DNA from: an uncultured Prevotellaceae bacterium
Lineage (GTDB): Bacteria > Bacteroidota > Bacteroidia > Bacteroidales > Bacteroidaceae
Assembly (NCBI GenBank): GCA_902778255.1
Contig: CACYXD010000002.1
Coordinates: 124,001 to 188,000, forward strand
Reading direction: 5' to 3'
Length of the DNA: 64,000 nt
The notes beneath the pieces are model-generated. The model had not been told where the DNA came from. It worked only from the letters and a program-made list of their open reading frames with translations, and did no database searches. Position numbers and translations under genes: made by a program. Below, piece by piece: positions 23,480-33,288 of this stretch (the stretch's first letter is position 1; each line of letters opens with the position of its first letter).

Positions 23480-25942
23480 ATGAAAGTAATGAAATTCGGC
23501 GGAACGTCCGTAGGTTCCGTAAAAAGCATTTTGAGCTTAAAAGAAATTGTGGAGGCAGAGGCTCGGACGCAACCTGTCATAGTAGTAGTAAGCGCACTCA
23601 ACGGCATCACTGACAAACTGATTGCGATGTCGCAGATGGCAAAACAGGGAGACGAGCGCTATCGTGAGGAATTCGACGCGATGGTCAGACGCCACCACTC
23701 GATGATAGACACTATCATCCAAGACATCAACAAGCGCGTAGACCTTATTAATAATGTAGATCAACTCTTCGATCAGTTGAAGAGCATCTACTATGGTGTT
23801 TACCTCATTCACGACCTCTCGGAAAAGACCGAAGACACTATCGTATCGTATGGTGAGCGTCTGAGTTCACACATTGTCGCTGCGATGGTGAAAAACGGCG
23901 TTCGTATGAACAGTCGCGACTTTATTCGTACTGAGAAGAAGCAGGGCAAGCACGTAATTGATGCTGACCTGACCACAGAACTGGTGAAAGAGGCTTTCAA
24001 GGATCTGAACGAAAAAACAATCTACGTAGTTCCCGGCTTCATTGCCCGTGATCGTGATAGTCACGAGACGACCAACCTTGGTCGTGGCGGTTCTGACTAC
24101 ACCGCTTCCATTCTTGCTGCCGTACTGAACGCTGAGGTTCTGGAGATTTGGACCGATGTTGATGGTTTCATGACAGCAGATCCAAAGGTCATCAAGAGCG
24201 CATATACCATTAACGAACTTTCTTATGTAGAGGCGATGGAGTTGTGTAACTTCGGCGCCAAGGTGATTTACCCGCCGACCATCTATCCCGTCTGTGTAAA
24301 AAATATTCCCATCAAGGTTAAGAACACTTTCAACCCAGAACACCCAGGTACACTTATCAAAGCCAAGATAGAGGATGACAACAAGCCCATCAAAGGTATC
24401 TCAAGTATCAAGGGAACTTCCCTGATTACCGTCACCGGTCTGTCTATGGTAGGTGTCATTGGTGTCAACCGTCGTATCTTCACCACACTGGCAAACAAGG
24501 GTATCAGCGTCTTTATGGTGTCACAGGCTTCTTCAGAGAACTCCACCTCTATTGGTGTGCGCGATGAGGATGCCGAGGCAGCTGTAGAGGTATTGAATGC
24601 CGAGTTTGCCAAGGAGATTGAAACGGGTGCCATGTTCCCGATGCAGGTAGAGAGTGGCTTAGCCACCATCGCTATTGTGGGTGAGAATATGAAGCAGACG
24701 CCAGGTATCGCTGGTAAACTGTTTGGCACGCTCGGTCGTTCGGGTATCTCTGTGATTGCTTGTGCTCAGGGTGCTTCAGAGACGAATATCTCATTCGTGG
24801 TCGATGGAAAGTTCCTGCGTAAGTCGCTGAACGTGCTCCACGACTCGTTCTTCTTGTCGGAATATAAGGTGCTCAACATCTTCATTTGCGGTATCGGTAC
24901 TGTGGGTGGTATGCTGCTGGAACAGATTCGCACCCAACAGCAATTCCTGATGCAGTCACGTCGTCTAAAACTAAACGTGGTTGGAATCTCTGACGTTGCC
25001 AACTTTGTACTCGACCGCGATGGTATAGACCTTGACAACTACGAGCAGATCCTGCGTGCAGGCTTCCCTGCTGATACAGATCACATGCGTGAAGAAATCA
25101 TCAAGATGAACATCTTCAACTCTGTCTTTGTTGATTGTACTGCCAGCAAACAGATTGCTCAGCTCTATCAGACATTTCTGGAGCACAACATCTCAGTTGT
25201 TGCTGCCAATAAGATTGCTGCATCAAGCGATTATGACAGCTACCTGAAGTTGAAGCAGACGGCTCGTGACCGTGGAGTCTGGTTCCGCTATGAGACTAAC
25301 GTAGGTGCTGGTCTGCCAATTATCGGTACCATCAATGACCTATGCAACTCTGGTGATAAGATTCTGAAAATTGAGGCTATCCTCAGTGGTACGCTGAACT
25401 TCATCTTCAACGAGATTGCTGCCGATGTGCCCTTCTCTGAGACCGTTCGCCGTGCCAAAGAGCAGCGCTACTCAGAGCCTGACCCACGTATCGACCTCAG
25501 CGGTACGGACGTAATTCGCAAACTGGTTATCCTGACACGTGAGGCTGGTTATAAGGTAGAACAGGATGATGTGGAGAAGCACTTGTTTGTACCCGACAGC
25601 TATTTCGAAGGCAGTATCGACGACTTCTGGGCAAAGTTGCCTGAACTCGACGCTGATTTTGAGGCGCGTCGCAAGGTGCTGGAAAGCGAGAATAAGCGTT
25701 GGCGCTTCGTAGCTACAATGGAAGCCGACGAGCAGAACCCATCATCTTTCAAGACCAGCGTGGCCTTGAAGGAGGTGCCTTACGGACATCCGTTCTATGG
25801 TTTGGAAGGTTCTAACAACATCGTACTCCTCACCACTGAGCGCTATAAAGAATATCCGATGCTCATTCAGGGCTACGGTGCCGGTGCAGCCGTTACTGCA
25901 GCTGGCGTCTTTGCGAATATCATGTCAATCGCTAATATCTAA
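23480..25942 (+). CDS. thrA: Bifunctional aspartate kinase / homoserine dehydrogenase
   Basis: The first and third steps of the threonine/methionine branch in one protein. The aspartate kinase domain starts MKVMKFGGTSVGS and contains GRGGSDYTAS; ACT regulatory domains cover about residues 310-460 (SSENSTSIGV); the NAD(P)-binding homoserine dehydrogenase follows from about 470 with FICGIGTVGGMLLEQI and GLPIIGTINDL. The ATG at 23480 is preceded by AGGA and gives the family start; the frame extends to 23468 with no support. Feedback control by threonine through the ACT domains is expected. Confidence 0.95.
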   Translation: MKVMKFGGTSVGSVKSILSLKEIVEAEARTQPVIVVVSALNGITDKLIAMSQMAKQGDERYREEFDAMVRRHHSMIDTIIQDINKRVDLINNVDQLFDQLKSIYYGVYLIHDLSEKTEDTIVSYGERLSSHIVAAMVKNGVRMNSRDFIRTEKKQGKHVIDADLTTELVKEAFKDLNEKTIYVVPGFIARDRDSHETTNLGRGGSDYTASILAAVLNAEVLEIWTDVDGFMTADPKVIKSAYTINELSYVEAMELCNFGAKVIYPPTIYPVCVKNIPIKVKNTFNPEHPGTLIKAKIEDDNKPIKGISSIKGTSLITVTGLSMVGVIGVNRRIFTTLANKGISVFMVSQASSENSTSIGVRDEDAEAAVEVLNAEFAKEIETGAMFPMQVESGLATIAIVGENMKQTPGIAGKLFGTLGRSGISVIACAQGASETNISFVVDGKFLRKSLNVLHDSFFLSEYKVLNIFICGIGTVGGMLLEQIRTQQQFLMQSRRLKLNVVGISDVANFVLDRDGIDLDNYEQILRAGFPADTDHMREEIIKMNIFNSVFVDCTASKQIAQLYQTFLEHNISVVAANKIAASSDYDSYLKLKQTARDRGVWFRYETNVGAGLPIIGTINDLCNSGDKILKIEAILSGTLNFIFNEIAADVPFSETVRRAKEQRYSEPDPRIDLSGTDVIRKLVILTREAGYKVEQDDVEKHLFVPDSYFEGSIDDFWAKLPELDADFEARRKVLESENKRWRFVATMEADEQNPSSFKTSVALKEVPYGHPFYGLEGSNNIVLLTTERYKEYPMLIQGYGAGAAVTAAGVFANIMSIANI

Positions 25943-25950
25943 AATAGTGT

Positions 25951-25976
25951 ACCGGGCGGTTTTGCCGCCCGGTTTC
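25951..25976 (+). terminator. Hairpin between thrA and the phosphoglycerate mutase-like gene
   Basis: ACCGGGCGG (25951-25959) pairs perfectly with CCGCCCGGT (25965-25973) around TTTTG, followed by TTCTGTT. It ends only about 11 bp before the next ATG. It could be a partial terminator or an mRNA-stabilising hairpin between co-transcribed genes. Confidence 0.6.
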
Positions 25977-25984
25977 TGTTCATT

Positions 25985-27241
25985 ATGAAGCACATTATCA
26001 TCTTGGGCGACGGCATGGCCGACCATAAGGTTGACCGTCTTGGCGGGAAGACCCTTCTGCAGTATGCTCGTCCTGAATACATGAATCGATTGGCAAAGGC
26101 AGGCCGTACGGGCCGTCTGGTTACCGTTCCTGAAGGTTTCCCTCCGGGCAGTGAGGTCGCCAATACCGCCATCCTGGGCTATGATCTGAACAAGGTATAC
26201 GAAGGGCGCGGTCCTTTGGAGGCAGCTTCTATTGGTTACGAGATGCACCCCAATGACTTCGCTATCCGCTGTAATATCATCACATTGGAGGATGGAAAGA
26301 TCATCACTCATAATGGCGGCAACCTCCAGACGGAGGATGCCCGCATACTCATCGACTATCTCAACGAGAAACTCGCTAAGCCCATCAACGAGAAAGAGGG
26401 TTGCGAACGCGTCAAATTCATCTGTGGTATCCAATACCGTCACTTACTTGTCATCAAAGGCGGCAACAAGCACATCGTCTGTGCCCCACCCCATGATCAC
26501 CCCAACGAGGAATGGCGTCCCCTGTTGGTAAAACCAGAAGACGGTCTCGTAGGCAGCGACATCGTCGCTGCTCAGTCCACAGCCTCTCTCATCAACGACT
26601 TGATTCTGCGTTCTCAAGAATTGCTAGCCAAGCATCCCTATAATATCGAGAAAGCAAAGCGCGGTGAGCGTCAGGCTAACAGCATCTGGCCTTGGAGCGG
26701 TGGCTACCGTCCCTCTATGCAGACGCTGATGCAACAGTACCCGCAGGTAAAGACGGGTGCAGTTATCTCAGCTGTTGATTTGATTCAAGGCATTGGCAAA
26801 TACGCAGGTCTGCGTATCATCAAAGTGGCTGGAGCCACCGGTTTGGCTGACACCAACTACGAGGGCAAGGCGCAGGCTGCTATCGATGCTCTGCAGAAGG
26901 ACGACTTCGTGTTTGTGCATGTAGAGGCTACCGACGAGGCTGGTCATGATGGAGACCTGAATTTGAAGCTCAAGGCCATCGACTATTTGGACCAGCGTCT
27001 GATAAAGCCTATCGTCGAGGCTACTGAACTGATGGATGAGCCCGTATGTATCGCCATCCTGCCTGATCACCCCACCCCCGTTGAACAGCGCATTCACGTC
27101 AACGAGCCTGTACCCTTCCTCATATATTATAAAGGTATCGAGCCTGACGAAACGCAGTTCTATGATGAAGAGTCATGCGTGACAGGAAGTTTCGGTTTAC
27201 TTCGTCTCAATGAATTTATGCAAACATTCATGAGTTTTTAA
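25985..27241 (+). CDS. Cofactor-independent phosphoglycerate mutase-like protein, probable homoserine kinase
   Basis: Alkaline-phosphatase-superfamily fold of the archaeal-type phosphoglycerate mutase: ILGDGMADH (metal Asp), PPGSEVANTAILGYD (catalytic Ser region), VEATDEAGHDGD and LPDHPTPVEQR (metal ligands). Length is 418. In Bacteroidetes lacking ThrB, this group beside thrA is proposed to act as homoserine kinase (the TIGR02535 type), and the neighbour here is thrA. The threonine synthase gene thrC that often follows is absent. Confidence 0.85.
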   Translation: MKHIIILGDGMADHKVDRLGGKTLLQYARPEYMNRLAKAGRTGRLVTVPEGFPPGSEVANTAILGYDLNKVYEGRGPLEAASIGYEMHPNDFAIRCNIITLEDGKIITHNGGNLQTEDARILIDYLNEKLAKPINEKEGCERVKFICGIQYRHLLVIKGGNKHIVCAPPHDHPNEEWRPLLVKPEDGLVGSDIVAAQSTASLINDLILRSQELLAKHPYNIEKAKRGERQANSIWPWSGGYRPSMQTLMQQYPQVKTGAVISAVDLIQGIGKYAGLRIIKVAGATGLADTNYEGKAQAAIDALQKDDFVFVHVEATDEAGHDGDLNLKLKAIDYLDQRLIKPIVEATELMDEPVCIAILPDHPTPVEQRIHVNEPVPFLIYYKGIEPDETQFYDEESCVTGSFGLLRLNEFMQTFMSF

Positions 27242-27265
27242 GAACCTCTTTTTCTGAGCATATTA

Positions 27266-27297
27266 TTTGGTGGAATCAGAAATAATACGTACCTTTG
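27266..27297 (+). promoter_or_regulatory. Promoter of uxaB
   Basis: TTTG (27266-27269) and TACCTTTG (27290-27297), 20 bp apart. The leader to the ATG is about 63 nt. Confidence 0.75.
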
Positions 27298-27363
27298 CAA
27301 AATCAGTCAAGAAATAAACAAAACTAATATTGCTAAAATACAAACAACAAAAAAAGGATTACT

Positions 27364-28806
27364 ATGTTAAAACCATTAAACAAACATTTCGCTCCTAAGA
27401 GCGTAATGCCTGAAAAGGTGATTCAGTTTGGTGAAGGAAACTTCCTTCGTGCTTTCGTTGATTGGATTATCTGGAATATGAACCAGAAGACCAACTTCAA
27501 TGGCAGTGTTGTCGTTGTTCAGCCTTTGAATGGCGGTATGATCGACTGGCTGAATGGTCAGGACTGTCTGTATCACGTGAATCTACAGGGCCGTGAGAAT
27601 GGTAAGCCTGTCAACACACTTGAGCGCATTGACGTTATCAGCCGCTGTCTGAATCCCTACTCTCAGAACGATGCCTTTATGGCTCTGGCCGACCAACCTG
27701 AGATGCGTTTTGTCATCTCTAATACCACAGAGGCTGGTATCGCTTTTGATCCCGCTTGTAAGTTGGACGACAAACCCGCCAGCAGCTATCCCGGTAAACT
27801 GGTGCAACTGTTGTATCGTCGTTATCAGACCTTCAATGGTGATCCTACCAAGGGGCTTATTATCTTCCCATGTGAGTTGATTTTCCTGAATGGCCACGTG
27901 CTGAAGGATTGCATCTACAAATACATTGAGCTATGGCAGTTGCCCGAAGGCTTCAAGAAATGGTTTGAGGAGTCTTGTGGCGTTTACGCTACCCTTGTTG
28001 ACCGTATCGTCCCAGGCTTCCCCCGCAAAGAGATTGCAGAAATCCAAGAAAAGATTGGCTATCGCGACAACCTCGTAGTACAAGCAGAAAACTTCCACCT
28101 TTGGGTTATTGAGGCTCCAAAGGCAGTTGCAGAGGAGTTCCCTGCAGACAAAGCCGGATTGCACGTATTGTTCGTACCTTCAGAAGAGCCATATCATAAG
28201 CGCAAGGTAACACTGTTGAATGGTCCTCACACCGTACTAAGCCCTGTAGCATATCTGAGTGGTGTCAACATTGTGCGTGATGCTTGCAACCACGAGGTTA
28301 TCGGAAAATACATCCACAAGGTACAGTTTGAAGAGCTCATGCAGACCCTCGACCTGCCTATGGAGGAGTTGGAGAAGTTTGCTGCCGACGTACTGGAGCG
28401 CTTCGACAACCCATTCGTTGATCATCAGGTGACCAGCATCATGCTGAACTCATTCCCCAAGTTCCAGGCTCGCGACCTGCCAGGTGTGAAGACCTATCTC
28501 GAGCGCAAAGGCGAACTGCCTAAGGGCCTTGTATTCGGTCTGGCAGCTATCATCACCTACTACAAAGGTGGCAAGCGTTTCGATGGTGCCGAGATTACTC
28601 CCAACGATGATCCGAAGATTATCGAACTGCTGCAACAGCTTTGGGCAACAGGTGACACCCAGAAGGTGGCTGACGGCGTGCTCGCTGCAGAGTTTATCTG
28701 GCAGGAAGACCTGAACAAGGTTGCAGGTCTGAACCAGATGGTGAAGCAGTTCCTCGACCTGATTGAGGCTAAGGGAATGCTGGAGGCAGTTAAGACAATA
28801 TTGTAA
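27364..28806 (+). CDS. uxaB: Tagaturonate reductase (altronate oxidoreductase)
   Basis: UxaB reduces D-tagaturonate to D-altronate with NADH in galacturonate breakdown. VIQFGEGNFLRAFVDW is the N-terminal nucleotide-binding region, and KRKVTLLNGPHT is the polyol/long-chain dehydrogenase active-site signature (K...N..H). Length (480) is standard. It stands alone with its own promoter and terminator; the next enzyme, altronate dehydratase, is encoded about 22 kb away beside a LacI regulator. Confidence 0.9.
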   Translation: MLKPLNKHFAPKSVMPEKVIQFGEGNFLRAFVDWIIWNMNQKTNFNGSVVVVQPLNGGMIDWLNGQDCLYHVNLQGRENGKPVNTLERIDVISRCLNPYSQNDAFMALADQPEMRFVISNTTEAGIAFDPACKLDDKPASSYPGKLVQLLYRRYQTFNGDPTKGLIIFPCELIFLNGHVLKDCIYKYIELWQLPEGFKKWFEESCGVYATLVDRIVPGFPRKEIAEIQEKIGYRDNLVVQAENFHLWVIEAPKAVAEEFPADKAGLHVLFVPSEEPYHKRKVTLLNGPHTVLSPVAYLSGVNIVRDACNHEVIGKYIHKVQFEELMQTLDLPMEELEKFAADVLERFDNPFVDHQVTSIMLNSFPKFQARDLPGVKTYLERKGELPKGLVFGLAAIITYYKGGKRFDGAEITPNDDPKIIELLQQLWATGDTQKVADGVLAAEFIWQEDLNKVAGLNQMVKQFLDLIEAKGMLEAVKTIL

Positions 28807-28823
28807 TATTTCTCCGAAGTTTA

Positions 28824-28877
28824 GGAGTTGCAAGAGTGTCTGGAATAACAGACGATAACTCCTTGCAACTCCGTTTT
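28824..28877 (+). terminator. Terminator after uxaB
   Basis: GGAGTTGCAAG pairs with CTTGCAACTCC, with inner GTCTG/CAGAC pairs, followed by GTTTT. Confidence 0.8.
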
Positions 28878-28903
28878 CATACTCTTATAGAGACATCGCT
28901 CTT

Positions 28904-29707
28904 TTATTCCAATTCAAAGATTCCTGTTGGTGTAGTACGCTTTAGTACTTCCAGTTGCAAGTCTTTGCCGGCCACGATACCATAAGAACGCAATACCGTC
29001 TCTACCGTTTTTCGAGCCAATTCAGGATGGTTATTCTCCTCTGACAAATGGCAGAGCCACACATAACGCAAATGCTCACCCATATTGCGAGCTATGGCTT
29101 CACCACAAGCTTCATTATTGAGATGACCATTTCCATTACTGATACGCACCTTAAGATGATCAGGATAAGGTCCTTGTTGCAACATCTCCCTATCGTGATT
29201 GGCCTCTAAAACCAGATACTGTGCTCTCCCGATATACTGAGCCATCTCGTCAGTGACGCGTCCAGCATCTGTTATCAGACAGAAGTTGATTCCTTCAGCC
29301 TGAATAAAATAGCCAACATTATCACTACTATCGTGTGGTACTGTAAATGGCGTAATGGTGAAGTCACCCTCCTGCATCGTAACACCAACCTCAACATATC
29401 TGCGAAGCCCTTGGCCAACCTTACGAGTCACGCAATAGTTTCGGTCAATGCCATCATGCACAAGACGGGTAGCAAAAACAGGAAGCTGAAAGTCATAACT
29501 CATACTTCCCACACATTTGATATGGTCAGCATGATCGTGAGTTATCAGGATGCGGTGAACCTTTGAGAGGCTCAAGCCATAGTCACGGAAATACTTCTTC
29601 AGTGAACGTATGCCTACGCCTGTATCTATCATCAGGCTGTCGGTCTCTGTCCACAGATAATAACAGTTGCCACTGCTTCCGCTTCCAAAAGAAATAAATC
29701 TCAGCAT
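28904..29707 (-). CDS. MBL-fold metallo-hydrolase, WalJ/YycJ-like
   Basis: The metal motif THDHADHI is near residue 56, preceded by the FGSGSSGNCYYL start typical of YycJ/WalJ proteins. Further ligands are likely at PHDSSDNVG, TDAG and the C-terminal CHLSEENNH. Related proteins are 5'-exonucleases or phosphodiesterases. There is no signal peptide, so it is cytoplasmic. It begins about 30 bp after the BamA/TamA-like gene and may be co-transcribed with it. Confidence 0.85.
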   Translation of the reverse strand: MLRFISFGSGSSGNCYYLWTETDSLMIDTGVGIRSLKKYFRDYGLSLSKVHRILITHDHADHIKCVGSMSYDFQLPVFATRLVHDGIDRNYCVTRKVGQGLRRYVEVGVTMQEGDFTITPFTVPHDSSDNVGYFIQAEGINFCLITDAGRVTDEMAQYIGRAQYLVLEANHDREMLQQGPYPDHLKVRISNGNGHLNNEACGEAIARNMGEHLRYVWLCHLSEENNHPELARKTVETVLRSYGIVAGKDLQLEVLKRTTPTGIFELE

Positions 29708-29739
29708 CTATGTAATTCTTTTATTTTTTACTCTTAACT

Positions 29740-31962
29740 TTAGAACGGCAATCCCACTGCGAAATGGAAAGCGTTGTCGCGACTGAACCTGGGATGGAGG
29801 ATGGGATAATGGGGATCGTCTTCCGCTTCATAAGAGGGATTAACAGCCTTCATGCCAAGGTCAAAGCGCAAGATAAAATAGTCGAAGTTCAGGCGAAGAC
29901 CTAAGCCGTAACTCACAGCCATCTGATTGAGGAATTCGTTGAAACGGAATAATCCCCCGGGCTGTACCTCATATTCTCGCAACGTCCAAATATTACCTGC
30001 ATCAACAAAAAGAGCACCACTGAACTTCCAGAACAGTCGCGTGCGATATTCTGCATTCAGATCGAGTTTCATATCGCCCGTCTGGTTGATGAAGTTAATT
30101 CTTCCATCCTTCTCTTTGAACTTTCCTGGTCCTAGAGATCGTACGCTCCAACCACGAATACTATTGGCGCCACCAGAGAAATAACGCTTCTCAAAAGGCA
30201 ATACAGTAGAGTTTCCGTATGGATAGGCTATTCCCAGTCCTGCGTGGAGTACCAACTGGTTGTTCTCATCAATCTGGAAGGCATGACTCAAATCCAAATC
30301 ACACTTCACGTATTGTGCGAAAGCAATGTTAAACAGCCGGTAATGCCCATTATCATCTTTCTCGGCATCCATCGTATGCGAAGCGAACGAGAGTACATTA
30401 CCCGAGGTCTCAACATTTGACTTAAAGGCCGTATTCCCTTTTGTGTATGTATAGCCAAAACCCAATTTGGTAATAAACAGATCCTCGTAATTATACCTCA
30501 AGATCGCATTACGCGCATTATCATTGCCCAGGTAAAGATCGTGGAATGTTTTCGATATCCAAGGCATGAAGACATAATTAAGATCAAGCAGATCTAACTG
30601 AAAGCGTTCATGACGATGAGGAAAGTTCCACCTGTAGCGCCATGCTGCCGAAAGGAGACGGCGATGGAACTCAGGACGGTCTTGCATATCATAGAGCAAT
30701 GACACCTCGCTCGTAGCATTAACCCTCTGATGCAAGCGCATATTGAGGAATGGCGATATAAATCGTGGGAACTGCAGCTTTGCCTCTGTGCTGTACTCTA
30801 CGAAATCTTGATTGGAATAACCTTCCAACCCACGTATGGCCTCATAGGCACCTCGTAATTGTATTGTAAGAACCTCACTACCCCTGAACAGATTCCTATT
30901 CTGGTACGTTAACGAGGCCGCTGCACCGAGATCGCCAGCAGTATTAGTTCCTTCTGGCTGGAAACTGATTGTAGAAGGTTTGTTATTCTGTAATTGTATA
31001 TGACAGTCAAGCGAATCATCTGCAGGTGTCTGAACAAAAGTGATATTTGTATATTTTACAGCTTGCATACGCCCGAAATGATTGTATGTATTCTGCAATC
31101 CCGTTGCAGAATAAGGCTTTCCTTCATGAAGATGGGTACACTCATGTAACACATGACGCCGGAGATGAATCAGCGTATCAGCAGGGTCACCACTGCTATA
31201 GTTGATATGACGCAGCCAATAGCGTGTATGAGCAACCGGCTCTTGGGCACTTTGATGATACAATGAAAGGCGAAGCGTGAGATTAATCAAATGAGAATCT
31301 GCAATGGAATCTGCCTGATAAGTGATAAAATCCTTATGAAAGCGATAATAGCCGCTGTCAGCCAACAATGTAGTAATGCGTTTTCGCTCTGCATCCAATC
31401 GGGCTACATCAAACCTCATTCCACTTCTCAACAGACTCTTAGTAGAATCCTGTTGATTCAGAATGCGCGCTATAGCCGTATCCTGAATATCATAATCAAT
31501 CTGATGAATGAAATAAGGCTCTCCGGGCATGAGCGTATATGTAACATCCACCTTTCGTTTGTGTCTTTCGACAACCGGTCGGACGCAGGCATTAAGAAAC
31601 CCCTCGTTCTTCAGTTGCTGAGTCAGGTCGTTGCAGGTAAGCACGGTACGTATGCTGTCGTAGATGACAGGCGGTTCGCCAATGGCCTTCAGAGTGCGGT
31701 TTACCCATTTCGAGGAATCACGTCCAGAAAGGGAATATGTTGCCAATGGCAGTTTAAAAAGCGAGAACCACCGGCGATTGGGCATCTGGCGTACATAACT
31801 GCGTAGCGCAATAGTATTCAAATCGCGATAGTCACCCTCTGTTTCCAGCTTTACGCTATTTAAAAGGAATTCATTTTCAGGCACATATTTTGTTGATGAA
31901 CACGATGATAGCAATGCTGTCGCGCCCAACATAAAGAGACCAAACTTGAATACCTTTCGCAT
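29740..31962 (-). CDS. BamA/TamA-family outer membrane protein (lipoprotein-type signal)
   Basis: The start at 31962 (MRKVFKFGLFMLGATALLSSC) gives a lipobox LLSSC; the longer TTG start lies in the promoter. The first half is POTRA-like (YVRQMPNRRWF, LMPGEPYFIHQIDY), the second half a 16-strand-type barrel ending in an aromatic residue (FHFAVGLPF). The family inserts or exports proteins at the outer membrane; this version resembles the TamA-like surface-antigen group rather than the essential BamA. Its short promoter gap is shared with divergent trmH. Confidence 0.85.
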   Translation of the reverse strand: MRKVFKFGLFMLGATALLSSCSSTKYVPENEFLLNSVKLETEGDYRDLNTIALRSYVRQMPNRRWFSLFKLPLATYSLSGRDSSKWVNRTLKAIGEPPVIYDSIRTVLTCNDLTQQLKNEGFLNACVRPVVERHKRKVDVTYTLMPGEPYFIHQIDYDIQDTAIARILNQQDSTKSLLRSGMRFDVARLDAERKRITTLLADSGYYRFHKDFITYQADSIADSHLINLTLRLSLYHQSAQEPVAHTRYWLRHINYSSGDPADTLIHLRRHVLHECTHLHEGKPYSATGLQNTYNHFGRMQAVKYTNITFVQTPADDSLDCHIQLQNNKPSTISFQPEGTNTAGDLGAAASLTYQNRNLFRGSEVLTIQLRGAYEAIRGLEGYSNQDFVEYSTEAKLQFPRFISPFLNMRLHQRVNATSEVSLLYDMQDRPEFHRRLLSAAWRYRWNFPHRHERFQLDLLDLNYVFMPWISKTFHDLYLGNDNARNAILRYNYEDLFITKLGFGYTYTKGNTAFKSNVETSGNVLSFASHTMDAEKDDNGHYRLFNIAFAQYVKCDLDLSHAFQIDENNQLVLHAGLGIAYPYGNSTVLPFEKRYFSGGANSIRGWSVRSLGPGKFKEKDGRINFINQTGDMKLDLNAEYRTRLFWKFSGALFVDAGNIWTLREYEVQPGGLFRFNEFLNQMAVSYGLGLRLNFDYFILRFDLGMKAVNPSYEAEDDPHYPILHPRFSRDNAFHFAVGLPF

Positions 31963-31971
31963 AATCAAGCG

Positions 31972-31979
31972 CAAAAGTA
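31972..31979 (-). promoter_or_regulatory. Promoter -7 element of the BamA/TamA-like gene
   Basis: Reverse-strand TACTTTTG, 9 bp before the ATG at 31962. Confidence 0.6.
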
Positions 31980-32020
31980 CACAAAAAACTTGAGATAAAA
32001 TAAAGAAAGCGAGTTTTTCT

Positions 32021-32052
32021 TTTGGTGCTTTACTCGCTTATTCGTACTTTTG
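32021..32052 (+). promoter_or_regulatory. Promoter of trmH-type gene
   Basis: TTTG (32021-32024) and TACTTTTG (32045-32052), 20 bp apart. The ATG (32057) is only 4 bp after the -7 element, so the mRNA should be nearly leaderless. Confidence 0.7.
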
Positions 32053-32056
32053 CACA

Positions 32057-32773
32057 ATGATTAGTAAAAACCAGATTAAGTTTGTTCGGCAACTCGAACA
32101 AAAGAAATTCAGGAAGAAAGAGCATCTCTTTGTTGCCGAAGGTCCCAAAGTGGTAGGAGATCTGTTGCGCGCAGGTTTTAAAGCACACAGCATCTTTGCC
32201 ACCAACGAATGGAGTCATAACGGCCATGCGTATCAGGAAGTTAGCGAAGAAGAGCTGCGTAAGGTCAGTTTTTTACAGCACCCACAAGCGGTGTTAGCCG
32301 TCTTTGAGATACCGAACAAGGAAATCGAGTCTGTCTCTACGCTATCCCTTGCACTTGATGATGTACAGGATCCTGGCAATCTGGGGACCATCATACGCAT
32401 TGCCGATTGGTTTGGCATTACTACCATCTATTGTTCCGAGGGTACTGCAGATGCATGGAACCCGAAGGTCGTACAGGCGACGATGGGTAGCATTGCACGA
32501 GTAAACATCGTTTATACAGACCTGGCAGATGTAATCCTTCAAGCCCAAGTTCCAGTCTATGGCACCTTGCTTGACGGACAGAACATCTACACTCACAAGC
32601 TGACCAGCGAGGGTATCATTGTTATGGGAAATGAAGGAAATGGTATTTCACCCAACATCCGACAACTGATTACCCATAAACTGCTGATACCTCAGTTCCA
32701 TGAAGGCCCAGAGAGCTTAAATGTTGCCATCGCCACCGCTATCACCTGCTCTGAATTCCGCAGGAGGGGATAA
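32057..32773 (+). CDS. TrmH/SpoU-family RNA 2'-O-methyltransferase
   Basis: A SPOUT methyltransferase of 238 residues. The N-terminal substrate-binding domain contains FVAEGPKVVGDLL; the three SAM-knot motifs follow: DDVQDPGNLGTIIRIADWFG, IVMGNEGNGIS and ESLNVAIATAI. Such enzymes methylate ribose in rRNA or tRNA (RlmB or TrmH types); the exact target is not clear. It is a single gene, converging 2 bp from the acetyltransferase gene. Confidence 0.88.
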   Translation: MISKNQIKFVRQLEQKKFRKKEHLFVAEGPKVVGDLLRAGFKAHSIFATNEWSHNGHAYQEVSEEELRKVSFLQHPQAVLAVFEIPNKEIESVSTLSLALDDVQDPGNLGTIIRIADWFGITTIYCSEGTADAWNPKVVQATMGSIARVNIVYTDLADVILQAQVPVYGTLLDGQNIYTHKLTSEGIIVMGNEGNGISPNIRQLITHKLLIPQFHEGPESLNVAIATAITCSEFRRRG

Positions 32774-32775
32774 TC

Positions 32776-33288
32776 TTACAGCAGCCGTTGCAGGATAATG
32801 GCATCATAATAGGCGCTGCCGTCAAAGAGCCAGTCATGCAGACTACCCGACTGCTGATAACCGTATTTACGGAATAGGTCCAAAGAAGCCGTATTACTAG
32901 CAGCAATCACCACATAGAGCTGATGGAGATGAAGCGTAGAGAGTGCATATTCGTGTATCTGCGATATGGTTGCTTTCGCATAGCCTTTTCCACGATAGCC
33001 ACTACTGATTAAGATACCGAGTTCAGCCTTTTGGTTCTTCGGGTCAAATTTAAGAAGATCAACCATTCCGACCATCTCTCTAGCCTCGTTCTCTATGATG
33101 AGTCTCACCTGCTTATCCGTGTAGATATCGCCAGTATTATTCGCCATGAAATCATGCAGTACAAAACGCGAATAAGGCACATTGGTGAGTCCGAGTTTCC
33201 ATATCGACGTATCGTTCTCTATGGTATAGAGCACGTCCAAATCCTCAGGTTCCATTGCCCTGAGCCTGACTATTGGCAACTGTATCAT
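32776..33288 (-). CDS. GNAT-family N-acetyltransferase
   Basis: The product has 170 residues with a RimL/SpeG-like GNAT fold: VRLRAMEPEDLDVLY at the N-terminus and the acetyl-CoA loop GYRGKGYAKATI near residue 100, then SNTASLDLFRKYGY. Substrate (a polyamine, amino sugar or protein N-terminus) is not decided. It overlaps the glycosyltransferase stop by 4 bp and is the last gene of the long reverse operon. Confidence 0.82.
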   Translation of the reverse strand: MIQLPIVRLRAMEPEDLDVLYTIENDTSIWKLGLTNVPYSRFVLHDFMANNTGDIYTDKQVRLIIENEAREMVGMVDLLKFDPKNQKAELGILISSGYRGKGYAKATISQIHEYALSTLHLHQLYVVIAASNTASLDLFRKYGYQQSGSLHDWLFDGSAYYDAIILQRLL

